A stretch of 64,000 nucleotides of DNA from Mytilinidion resinicola (lineage: Eukaryota; Ascomycota; Dothideomycetes; Mytilinidiales; Mytilinidiaceae), in assembly GCF_010093595.1 (NCBI RefSeq), contig NW_022985453.1, positions 1,016,897 to 1,080,896 of the forward strand. Direction: 5' to 3'. Under the pieces are notes generated by a model. That model was not told the DNA's origin and did not search any database. It saw nothing but the letters and a program-made list of their open reading frames with translations. Below are positions 1 to 11,419 of the stretch, in pieces. Made by a program: the position numbers and the translations under genes. Every line of letters begins with the position of its first letter. Position 1 is the first letter of the stretch.

Positions 1-1399
1 ATAGGCAACGCCCGGAGTCGCTTCGCGTCCAATATGCTCTAGCTTGCTGGTCGAAATCATCAAATATAACACCTCCATTCCCGTAGATGAATGTCATAGT
101 AGCGCCCCCAAAAACACTTTGTACCAACAACTTTCAGACATGAAACGAGCGAGTACCTGTCCGTGCACGACCAACTTCACCAGTGAAGCCTCGTCGGATT
201 GCTTGATCGAGTTCCGCAGCAAGACTCTCACTCTATGATCGGATCGACGAGCCTAAGAGATCGAAAGGATCCTTCATTAGACGCCAGCAGAATGCTGAGT
301 TATTAGTAGGCTAGAGACGCAATCTTAGATTAGATCGTGAATACATTCATCTATTAAAGTTGAAGACCAGGTTTTGGTTCAAGGGACTGGATCTATTTTG
401 CCGGTTTTTCACCCTGGCGGACCACATACGATTATATTATCTAGGAAGTCAATCCCAAAACATTGGCCCGATATTTGACACGGCAAATCTAGACTGCGCC
501 TCTGTACTGCACATAGCAAAAGAAGCTCATAAGCTTTTGTGCACCGTTCAGTCTATTTCGACATCACTGCCAATGACAACATCAGCCTGTCCCCGAGGCC
601 TTCGACACTCGTCCTTTTCGAAAACACTCACATAACTATCCGGCGGGAGGAACACACATGAGATCACTAGTACTTTCGGCTTAATTGGCTCCAAACCACC
701 GAACATAACTCAAGAATATTTTATTCCTGAACATCCCCCACAGCCTAGCAACCAAAAGCTCTTGCCATGTTCGTGCTGATGATCGGACTCATGTTAATTT
801 CCTCCTAAGGTGTTAAAGCACTTATAGGTCTGGAAAGTGGACGCGAATTTCCAGGGAGCTGCCGAAATATTCACTTAATGCAAGATGGGAGGACTTTATT
901 GAGAATTTACAGCTCCCGGATCCTACAGCTCCGACGAAAGTCCGTCACTCACGTGTTCCACATTTTCCTGCACGCTGCCCTATTGCCAAGACAACCCTAG
1001 AATGAGGGCCAGAGAGACCTCCCTATCGCCAATGCTTGGCAATAGGGCGACGTGCAGGAAAATTTGGAACACGTGAGTGAATCAAACCTCCTTATACACT
1101 AGCCTGAAACTCCGTTAGCTGCGTAAATTTCTCTCTGGGACTGCCTATAAGCACGATTTGTCCGCTTGAGCTTGCAAGAGTGGAAAAAGCTGAAAGTTGA
1201 TGGTACCGCCTAAGGATGCTGAATCAACAACTCGCAAAGCATATCGTAGAACGGCAGGAAGATCGAACAGTCTATTAAATAGTATCTTTCCATTTTCCTT
1301 GATCAATCATTAGATGTCAAGCCCAAGCCATAGATTACCTGGCCTAGGACTGCTGGAGCGGCAATCCAACGTCAAAACTGCTATGGAACTTTTGATGCA
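1..1399. other. Gene-free left edge
   Basis: I see no convincing coding region here: open frames are under 100 codons, overlap on both strands and resemble no family I know. A few weak matches to the array boxes described next occur (for example near 200-235), so the array may begin left of the window in a more decayed form. The clearest structure is the hairpin at 945-1080, listed separately. Confidence 0.5.
945..1080. repeat. Hairpin / MITE-like inverted repeat
   Basis: Two 46-bp arms, 945-990 and 1035-1080, are inverted copies that differ at only a few positions and flank a 44-bp loop. The outer ends read TCACTCACGTG / CACGTGAGTGA, so each tip holds a CACGTG palindrome. Diverged relatives with the same tip and the following TTCC..ATTTCC block occur at 49311-49417 and probably near 14155 and 49560-49890, which suggests a small dispersed hairpin family rather than a local structure. 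No target duplication was identified with confidence. Confidence 0.75.
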
Positions 1400-2040
1400 A
1401 GAAGCGGACGTTGAGCCCACTCTATCATTTTGCATTTGCATACACTCTGGAAGATCAACCTGCGGGACATACAGAGGGCTCCTTCTACTGGTCACTCATA
1501 TAAAAGAGGTGCTCTTTTGGTTTTCTTGATCAAATATTAGGGGCCAGGCCGGCTCCATGTAACTGGTTACAAGCCAGTTATAAAACATTAAATCCAATCA
1601 AAAACTCCCGAGCGTGGCTAGATCATGCTAAACCTAAATTAGTTGCGTTTAGCCAAAATGCAGAAGCAGCTACCCATACGATGCTGGTAGTCATGATTTT
1701 TCCAAGCCAGCGCCAGGCCATTCGAGGTTTGTGAGGTCTTTCTATCGGCCACTAGAGGACAAGCCAACCCATGATTTTGCTAACAGTAAGGTTCTAACAG
1801 CTCACCGGACCCCATATCTCAGGACGAGGCCAGCCTATAGCAACAATATCCAGGTACATGGATCAAAGGCCAGAAGCCGTGTACCCCCCTAATTCTCTCT
1901 GGCGAATTTTCATCAGACAGTACCGGTCCATTCGCGCGGATTGAATGGATAGTTGATGAAGGACGAAAGACAGTGCACACCACTTTCCTCTTACTAGCTG
2001 GCAGCTGGCGTAGGAAGGGCAAAGGATCAGTGAGGAAAGC

Positions 2041-2478
2041 GTGAGTTGTATTGAGGTGCTAACGAGTGGCTATATAGTGAATGGAATAGGGGTTGCAGGT
2101 GGCACCGGTTGCAACGGTGGCAACGGTGGCAACTGTGGCAATGGTGGCAAACAACAGGTGAACCTTGTCCAGCTGAGAACTCAGGTTGAAATTGATGTGA
2201 ACTCTGATTCCTATAGATGTCTAGCTCGTTGTTTATATACTAGGGGAAGGAGGGGGGCCACCCCCGGGGGCTTGACGTGGCGGATCTCTTGATGCGTTGC
2301 TAGTTACATCCTGTTACTTGATACAGTACTGATACCGTGCTGCAGCACTGCTGTTGCACTACCTGTTACTTCCTCCTGTATTAGCATGCCATCCTGATGC
2401 GTTACTGGCATATGAGTTGCTGATCCTAGGTTGTAGTGCTGCAACCCGAGTTGAGAAGTGAACCTTGTCCAGCTGAGA
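2041..2478. repeat. Non-array insert with 9-bp repeats and 21-bp direct repeats
   Basis: The A/B boxes are absent here. Positions about 2098-2155 hold a short tandem repeat close to GGTGGCAAC. Directly after it a 21-bp word beginning GTGAACCTTGTCCAG occurs at 2158-2178 and again at 2458-2478, exactly 300 bp apart. The stretch between contains CTGTTACTT and GTTGC words. It looks like a separate repeat inserted into or locally duplicated within the array. Confidence 0.5.
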
Positions 2479-5400
2479 CGCGTGGACAGATGTGCGTAGG
2501 AGCATTCTAGCTGGCTGCCACTAGCTCAGTTTCAAAATGATGTTAGAAATTAACCAAAACTCGAGATCCCAGGACGAGAGCAGCCCACATAACCCAGGGC
2601 AGAATTGTTTGACGAAAGACCAGAGGCAGAGACCACTCCGCTGGCTGACTTTATAGTACTCTTCAAGAGTTTCAGTACCCAGAACTATTTCAAGGGCGAG
2701 TGTGTTCATCCCATTAGGGTTGGCTGACTCAGTTCTAGGACAAAGACCTAGAAGCAGAGCTTCCTATAACCTATACCCTCGATCGTTCTCCAAGCGGCCG
2801 CTGGAGCATCCAATTAAGTCTTCATTTCTTCTGGACAAAGATTATTTCGAAGCCTACTCCATCGTATCTCGCCAAGCCTACGTTTGAAAGAATTTTGGTA
2901 GTCAATCAGTCCCAAAGAGCCCAGAGCAAGAGCAGCCCCCATGAATTAAGCCAGGCTCGTCTTTTATTAGGTTTAACTCCGTGCCAACAGAGCTCAACAT
3001 TCTGCTTCATGCAGTAACAGTACTGGATTTCCTTATGCCTAGTAAGTTCTATGAAGCTAAGGATTGGCTGTGGTATTCTAGATTAGATACTACCGGACAG
3101 GCAACGCAAGCATAGTTCCGGGTTGATATACTTCTATGAAGGATGCAGAAACAGAACAAACTCATACACTTCTGGACCCGACTTGTGGAAACGCGAGACC
3201 ATGATAACTGCTTGGTATACTAATTAATCGCCTCTTGCGAATCATTCCTTTTTGTTGAACACAGAACATAAACTCAGTCCTATGGACGGTTTGAGCCCAA
3301 AGATATTGCTTAGGTGGAAACAAGGCCACTCTAGAAACAATTTCCCGGGCCTGAGCAAAGGAGAGGTAGGGCACGCTCCATCGCCCTAATGCTTAGCAAG
3401 CTATGATATTCTAGCCAATAGGCTATTGCAGGGACGATATCAATCGATTTATCGGACTGTGGTGATTCTCCTTTTAGCTGATGACAGAGGGGACGCCCCG
3501 TTAATTAGTCGGATCTACCATGCTTCTCAAGCAGACACTCGTTTAATGGAAGCTTGCAGTCCTCATTTGATGGCAGACGCAGACGCAAAGTACACTCCAT
3601 AACACCAAAGTCGAGCTTCTTTCAATACTCAAGCCCGTCTTAATGCGACGATAGCAGAATTAATCATCCCATAAGAGTCCTCGAGGTAGTCTTTTTCAAC
3701 GAAGTTCAGAAGCCGCGACCTATCATGGATCGAGCCTAAAGACTTGTTACTGCCAGGGCAAAGCCATGAAAAAGGGTTGCGTGCAGTCTTGAGTAGAGAC
3801 CAGAGTTCCAGCCTAATCCATGGAAATCATGCTGCTCTCACTCTGAAACGCCAGCCTCTAGCAATAGTCCTAGATTGATATCATTCGTTCCATCGCTAGA
3901 ATTCATCCCTCCGCCTTTGGTTCAGGCGGAGGGACAAAGTACCACTCATAGTGCAGCTGTAGTATTATTTTCAGACCAGCAGTAGACCATGTAGTGGTCT
4001 TCAAGTTCGTTATGATGGAATATACCGGGGTAGAGGCCAACAATGCTTCACTTTTCCAACTTCGTTGAAATGCCAGTCCACGACAGCGTTCCTGGAGTAC
4101 GATTGATCGGCCCATGTGAGATTTTCGGTCGCTATTTCGATCAAAGCCGCAGAAGCTGCGCCTCATCCTTTTGCTTTTTGTACGAATCTTACTAGGCTAG
4201 ATACTGATTCATCCCGGAATCCATCATTTGGCCTCTATAAACGGAAAGGCTTAGAACGTAACCCGTCCCCCCTATCCAGGATACCTTAGAGATGGCGGAA
4301 CGTCAACTTATGATAAGTCTACCAGCGCGAGACCGACTGCTCCATGGTTACTAGTCCCTACCAAGTTTGTCTCGTGACTAAGGACCAAGAACGGAGCCCC
4401 ATCCGAGGTCAACTTTCACAATCTTAACGTCTTTAGACAAAAGACTAGAGGCAGAAGCAAAATTCATCGTATGCTAGTATTGATTGGAGGTATTTGTTAA
4501 TAAATCGGCAATCCAGGTGAGAAGTCCAGACCGAGACCAACCATCGTACAGATCGAGCATCTAGATCTTAACTGAAGACTCGCAGGCAGAGTTCCATAGC
4601 GATCCAAGTGGAAGTATTTTTGCCGGCCAAGACTCGCCTATTAGGGTAATGTGTCGAGGGTTTTGATGAAACGCTGTAACGGAATCGGTTCCATGCGCTG
4701 TCTCGCGTTTGCGTTTGATATGATAGATCGTGGACCTCCACCTGAGATCTCAGGGCGAGAGCAGTCCGTAAGAAGAAAGCTGGATCTTAGTTGATCTACT
4801 ACCCAGATGCATAGGTCAATGTTGGTCGGCCATGTGTAGTATTTGGTTTCTCCACATTGACACCAGCCGATCATAAGATATGATTCCCGTTCTGGAAGGA
4901 AAAGCAGATATGGGCCCTACTCCATCGCGTTTAGTTCGTTATAAGTTCGAGGTGATGGATCGTCATTCTACACGAGAGATTCCAAGGCGAGGCATATAGG
5001 ACAAAATCAAAAGGGGGTGACATTTCGCTAAAAGTAATAAAACGGTGCAATGCACATAGTATGCCACTTTGACGGTTCTTAGATGACCACAGGCGGAGTC
5101 CCAGTCATACGGGTCGCTATTGTGTTGTTTTCGATAATGAAGCGTCAAGTTGAGAAAAGAATTCCAGGGTGAGAGCAGCCAATGAATGGACGCACCCGTA
5201 ATGTTTCAATAAGTTTTGTTACAATGATAGAGAGTCGAACAAAACTGAAAAGTCTAGGGCAAGGGCGGCCTATGAAGGTCGTTACGAGTGCCTCTTAACT
5301 AAATGCTCAGAAGGAGAGTCCCATGTTGAATAGCCAGCAGAAGTTTCTGCAGTACGCCCGCTCATCACATATCCCGAGGAGTAATTTGATAGACCCAGGA

Positions 5401-7506
5401 AGACCGGAATTGGAATCCGCCTCGTGGCCCCGGCCCCAGATGAAGGATGAAAGACTCTGGTGCAAAACCGAACCTATTTCGATTAAGCTCGGGTGCGGTT
5501 TTTGAAAAAGAACAAAGAGGCAGAGCCTCCCCAACGCCCATGGGACTTGGTTTGTCAACTCTTCAGGCCAACACGGCCATCGCAAGGTGCTTCAGGTAAT
5601 CTTCATAGGGGACCAAAGTCGAAGTTAACCGCATAACACTTTGCTTATCCTAAGCCCACGATCCTTGGCATGGACCAACATGAAATATCCCAGAGCAAGA
5701 GCAATGATTCTCCCATTCGCGGGTATGGATATGGTATCTTAGCCACAAACTTAATACGGGGCTCTATTGACGACTTCGATGCTAATTCTTTCCTAAGCTA
5801 ACAGCAGCTCATGACGCTTATCCTTTTTGCGAGTGAAAGACCGACGGCAGAGCCCACAACATGGACTGTCGCCTGAGACTTATTCATAAAAGTACATTTC
5901 CGACTGGATTAAAGATCATAAGGCAAGACCTGCACATGATTCGAAATACGAAATTGTTCTTGAGTGGAAATCCAGAGCGACGCGCACTCAATCGACATTT
6001 ACCACCAGTTAGCTTGAGTTATGCCAACATAAACCCAGAACAAAATTTCAGGGACGAGAGCAACTCATCGAAAGAGGGTAGATTGAATGTTGATAGCAGG
6101 TCCAGAGGTGAAGCCCACCCCATTCCTCCCAATATACCGGAATGTCATGATTGTGAGCCGTCAGCCTAGCGCCGAATTGCTAGCGAAAAGTTGCTATCAA
6201 TGGGTACCAGTAAGGTCTTTGATTGGAGATCTAAAGAACAAAGGGCCCCATGAGTTTCTTTCTCCAATTCTGGTCATACCTCTGGTAGTTCCCAGAGATC
6301 GAAGATCCTAGGGAGCGGGTAGCTTATTCTCCTATACCAACTACTTTCTCGACCAGAGTTTCAGAGACGGCGCGCACTCCATCAAACTCTTTGTCCTTGT
6401 TTGTTCATAGACCTTAACTGTCGTTCAGAATCAAAGATCCCGGGGCAAGAACAGCTCATGAAGGTTGGACGGATCGATTTTTCTTTAAACATCCAGAGCC
6501 GGCGCGGGCTCCATCAGTTATCCTTCTGCGGTGTTCAGAATGATAAGAAGGGTTAACACCTCCAAAGCTCTCATATTTATAGTAGCCTACATATTGTTCA
6601 TATTCATGACGGAATATCAGAGGAAGACCCCGTCCCAATCCATGTTGTGTGAGTATTTGCTGTTTTAGAAGATGCATCATCCTGCATACCAAAGATGCCT
6701 GTGCGAACGTAGCTCATACATGATAAGTGGGAAGGTTTCTTATCGAATATTCCGAGGTAGGACGGAAACCAATTTCTTTCGTTCGTTCGTAGCTTCGCGT
6801 CGGAGATTTGATTCATATCAGAGATTCTGGAAAGAGAACAAAACATCGAACGGACGAGGTGAAAGCGTTGATCAGCGATCCATAGACGGAGCTCACTCCA
6901 CTTCCCTCTACACACCTGACTGCCGAGTTCAAGAAGTAAGAACTGAGATAAGACTCCCAGGGCTCGAGCAGCGCATGTGCTGTGAAGACTAAGTTTTTGA
7001 TAGGAGATTCCAGAAGCAGAACGCACTCCATGGAGTTCGATATTGAATCTTTTCATAGTCTCCCGCGGTCACCTCGACTAAAGGTCCCGGGACGTCGGCC
7101 CATTAGGAGATATAAATGGGAAATTTTAAAGCGGAGATCTGGGGCGCTGCGTACTCCTTATTGTAGTCGTCAATGATGTGTTGGTGTTAATGGAATGCCT
7201 GCGTCTACCAAAAGTTTCAGGATTAGGGTAGTCCATATGTTAGATTGTAGGGAAAGTCATGACTGATGGCCCAGAAACGGAATGTACACTATAACGCTTT
7301 TATTTTTTCTTCTGTATTAAAGATAAAGCGTCATCCCTTAACAAACATTCTGGAGCAAGAGCAGGCCATGACACCTGGTCTAACATCGTTTTCATCGGAG
7401 ATTAAGACGCAAACTTTTCCACATGAGTAGTACTGATGACTGGATCTGTTGTGTTTGAAATATTAGGGTGTTGACTGAGACCAAAAATCCCGGGCCGAGA
7501 GTATCT

Positions 7507-7716
7507 GTGACGGACCTAGGCCTCGTTCCTAGCTATGAGCTTAGCACGTTCCCAGGTCACGTGCTCGAGTCACGTGCTCGCTAGGAACAATCGTTGTTCC
7601 GCCATCGACGCGTCTAGATAGCATCGCGAGCAGCCTCGTACTCCGGCTCCTTGCAGCACGTCTTGTAATACAATCCTACTGCTCGTCTCTACACCTCCGT
7701 ACTAGCCGCCCGTGAC
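7507..7716. mobile_element. MITE-like insertion inside the array
   Basis: The regular A/B spacing breaks here for 210 bp. The insert is flanked by AGTATCT at 7500-7506 and 7717-7723, a likely 7-bp target duplication. Its ends are roughly inverted (GTGACGGACCTAG against GTCACGGGCGGCTAG read from the other side). Inside are an 11-bp direct repeat TCACGTGCTCG and an inverted pair GTTCCTAGC/GCTAGGAAC. Removing it restores array spacing. Coding capacity is nil. Confidence 0.55.
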
Positions 7717-10110
7717 AGTATCTCACAAAACGGGAGCACACGATTCCTTGATCGGAAATTCAGAGGCAGAGACAAACCCATTCGGCTTTTCTCTTATAAT
7801 TTTCGATAAAGAGGCTGCCAGTCTATACTAGAAAGGTAAGGCGAGACCAAACCCATATTTCTCCAGCACGACGTGGTTTAATCGGAAATCTCGAGGCAGA
7901 TACACTCCCAAGGTTTCTCCTGCCGTTTGTTAGAGATGAAGCCACATCTGTACCAGGATCCCCAGGGCAAGAACAACTCATGGGGGCTGATGCTGTACGT
8001 ATTTGATTAGAGATTCGGACCAGGAGCACGCTCCATCAAAAGTTGACTATCCATCTTTTGCGAGATAAAGCCACTACCTCTACCACAAATCTCGGAACGA
8101 GAGGAATCCATGACAATCCCCGGTAGACTCTTGTGTACGAATGACACAGAGACAGAGCACACCCATTGAATTGTCCAACATCTCTTTAGAAAAATCGGAC
8201 GTAGCTGAAGACGCCAACGCGAGGGCAGTTCATGAAGAGACGGTAGCTAATGTTTTGATCAGAGATCCATACTGGTACGACGCACACTCTTATAGTTGAG
8301 TCTCCAGCCAAGCAGCGAAGCCCGCCATTGAATTTTCGGTCCCTTGCTTCTCGATGACAGATTCTGGTCTGGGGCCCAGAGGCGGAACACGTCCCATATC
8401 GGGCTGATGGGAGCGTGCTATAAGAAGATACGCCCCTATCCAAAAGACCAAGAGCGAGACCACGCCATGCGCACGTGTTAGCTTTATCTTTGGACCGGAG
8501 AACCACAGACAGACATGTTCCGCTCATTTTCCTAGTGTGTATACTCGAGCTCGAAGCCCCGGTCGAAGATTCCAGAGCAATGCCAGTCCATTCTGTGGTA
8601 ACATACTACTAGATGACAGACTTTTATCCAAGAACCCAGAGCGGATCGCATTCCAGAAAGCCCCAACGTCCACGTTTTGCACCTACAGTACTAGGTCACA
8701 AGTCTAGGCACACGGAGTTATCATTGCTTGCTTGGCTTCATTCTTGCACACTTGACACCACTGTGAGGAGCAGCCCAGCGAGTGCGTAGCCACTTAGCCA
8801 AGAGGGAGACTAATTTACACTGCTTGAAACTTGACATCGCGCCTAGATTTTTGAAATCTACGGGGGTACCCCAAGCATTGGTAAATGGGTGTGCAAAGAC
8901 TGATGGCCTGTCGCTGTAAGCACCAGGCCGAAGCCCCCAGAGCGAGGAAAGCTTATTTCTTCTGATTGAGGGGTATTTGATAGCAGCCGCAAAGATGAAA
9001 CGCACTCCATTCTTGTGTCTACGTCTGTAGTTTATTGGGAACTAGCCTTCGGCCGAGAGGCCCAGAGCGACACCAGCCCATATTGACTTTCTCCAGATGG
9101 TTGAAAGACGGAGGCGGCGCACACTCCATAATCTGCTCCTAAAACTGCCAAATCGATGGCATGGTCGAGATATCCAGGGCTCAACCGACGCATAAGAAGT
9201 GGGTTTCCGCGTCTCTTGAATAAAACGAAGAAACAGAACGCACTCCATGGTGCTGACGAGATTGCGGTTGAAACTGAGCCCTAACCAAGTCGTCTAGAAT
9301 GAGACTAGACCATGGTTTCGTTCTTCTTTTCATGTTGAAAGAAACAGCTGCGGAGCATACTCTATGCTATTTCGTGAGGTTAGAGATTGAAGTTGAGGCC
9401 CAAAGAAGAGTCCAGAACCGGACCGCCCATATGGCTTCTTCCCTAGAAGTTTTGATGAAAGGCGCCGAGGCAGAACGTACTCCATGCACCGCTTAGACGC
9501 TTGGTGTTAATTACCCAATCGAGGGCTCCAAAACGAGCTCGGCGCGCATCAGATGTTTGTATGATGACGCGATGAAGGAACTGGAGGCAGAAAACACTCC
9601 ATCGTCCATTCTCGTTAAAGAAATTGAAGTTGATGCCCCGGTCGAAGAGTGCAGAGTGACACCAGCCCATCGCCTAAGCAATCGACGTTTTTTGATATAA
9701 GGTAAAGAGGCAGAACGCACTCCATCGGCTCGAGTTCCTCTACCTGGTGAAATTGAACCATCAATCGAAGATCACCTAGCTCAACCAGCCCATATAAATT
9801 TTCTCCTACTTTTGGGGGTGAGTGACACTGCGGCAGAGTGCGTTCAATTCCCGGCCCTTCCCTTCTCATGTATTGGATTTTCTCCACCAGTCGAAGATCC
9901 CCGAGCAGGACCAGGCCACATGATTGTAGTGTATCCGTGAATTCGATCAAAGACACAGAGACAGACCGCCTTCTATGCTAGTCTTCAAGGAAATTTGATG
10001 ATGCAAGCACCACCCCACCACCAAGACTCCAGAGCGAGACCAACTCATCGCTCGAACGACAGATACTTCTTGATCAAACACCCACGCAGAGCCCACCCAC
10101 CTACTCCACC

Positions 10111-10440
10111 CCATAGTGATCTTCTGCCACAGATTTGGAACTCAACCCAGCCCAAACCCCGGCACAGCCACCACACCATCTCCCTTCCCCATCGTAAGAC
10201 TCCACGATAGCTCTTGAACACCCCTTTCAAGTCGCCAAGCCCTCCCTTCCCATCCATAATAGGTTTTCACCATTGTTCTCGATCTCCGTTCCTCCCCTTC
10301 CCACTCCTAAACACCCCCTCTGCCGAACTCAAACTTTCGGGGGGCGACCCCATTCCTATATACCTCCCAGCTCCTGCCTCGGCTGAATCGTTTCTCCGAC
10401 CCCCGCCGATCTCGCTCCGTGTGCCGCCGATGGAGCGGTG
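10111..10440. other. Pyrimidine-rich spacer between two arrays
   Basis: This stretch is C/T-rich on the + strand (runs such as CCCTCCCTTCCC) and holds no box of either neighbouring array. Short overlapping open frames on both strands look like low-complexity by-products. No gene is called. Confidence 0.4.
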
Positions 10441-10549
10441 AGCGGGTTGGCCTATCGGAGGGGACCGGAGATATTAGGAAAGGGGATCGGGTAGGGAAGG
10501 CCTGTGACGATGGCTGGAGGGCTTGCGTGGGCGAATGGGAAAGTGGAAG

Positions 10550-11190
10550 GAGACTCGCATGTGAAGAAAAAGGAAAGGAACGGGGAGAAAGGGGCACGGG
10601 GTGGGAGTCGGGGAGGTTTGAGGTTACACGCCGACGTCTTGAGGAGAGCGGATGGGCGAATCGGATAGAAGAATAGCTTGGCATGTGGAATAGAAGGGGA
10701 GTGTGACGAAGCGCGGGACCTAGAATGTAGCGGCGTGAGGGGCTGTTCGCGGTTGCGAGGCCTCCGATTTGCTGAGAACAATGAGGTGGGAATCGGGCAT
10801 GTGGGAAGGGATGAGAATGAAGAAGCTTTAGTGTTACGCTGATGCTTTAGAGGGCTCCGATTTGCTTAGTGTCAGGTGATGGAACGGAGACACGTGAGAT
10901 TGAGACGGAGACTGGGAAGTTGATGATGGAAGGCTTGCGAGCTTCTCAGAGAGCGGAATGTAGAGAGGCACGTGAAGAAAAGGGCCCACGGGGACAGGGT
11001 CGGGATCTCATGAAGACAGACCGCTTTCCAGATTGCTTCGGATCCGCAGAATGCGGTAATGGAAGAGTGACATGCGAAGGAAAGAAGGTATGAGAAAACG
11101 AATGAGAGGTCACGAAGACAGACAGTCTTTTTGAACACTTCCGAATCGCTCAAAGTACGATAATCGAAGATAGACACGTCAAGGAAGGGA
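10550..11190 (+). repeat. Second degenerate tandem array, ~100 bp
   Basis: A different motif recurs: CTCCGATTTGCT, then GGTAATGGAA-like sequence, then a CAYGTG-AAGGAA box. The CATGTG/CACGTG cores lie at 10558, 10682, 10798, 10891, 10969, 11071 and 11175, with spacings of 124, 116, 93, 78, 102 and 104. Linkers are G/A-rich and diverged. It is separate from the A/B family but has the same architecture: weakly conserved box, diverged linker, one orientation. No reading frame stays open through it. Confidence 0.6.
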
Positions 11191-11419
11191 ACAAAGGACG
11201 AAATTAGGGGAGTCACCGAAGACACACCAACGGGTTGGAAGTAATTCTATTTGTAGATTGAAGCAGTATTGTCACCAAACACCAGAACCCTTGAAGCTTT
11301 TGCCCTACCTTTGTTATATGACTGCTTCATTTAGTGCTCGCAGCACGTGGTATACGCATCATCGCATCAAACCGTATCGCGTCAGACCGCCCGGCATACT
11401 CACCCTTCACGATAACCTC

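Larger units (their letters stand above)
1399..10110 (+). repeat. Degenerate ~120-bp dimeric tandem array (A/B boxes)
   Basis: The segment is built from two alternating motifs. Box A is close to CCAGAGCGAGACCAGCCCAT and is preceded by GATC/GTCGAAGATC. Box B is close to AGAGGCAGAACGCACTCCAT and is preceded by a T-rich stretch and TTTGATNNAAGA. A and B resemble each other (AGAG, then purine-rich, then CCAT), so the basic unit is ~60 bp and the repeat is an A-B dimer. Box B ends fall at about 9012, 9132, 9249, 9367, 9484, 9602 and 9724 (steps 117-122). Box A ends fall at 9434, 9550, 9670, 9792, 9920 and 10048 (steps 116-128). Earlier clear copies include 2589/2640, 3600, 4543/4597, 6382/6514, 7031, 7983/8038 and 8470/8592. 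All boxes lie on the + strand. Linkers are strongly diverged and stops interrupt all frames, so it is not a protein repeat. Base composition is not RIP-like. Function unknown. Confidence 0.8.

Noticed and set aside
6604..7056. 150-codon open frame and other long frames inside the array
   Set aside because: They change frame and strand from unit to unit, share no protein motif and are chance openings in a repeat.
1399..10110. CRISPR-like reading of the A/B array (repeats with unique spacers)
   Set aside because: Boxes are degenerate, linkers retain traces of homology, there are no cas genes, and the organism is a fungus. A decayed tandem dimer explains it better.
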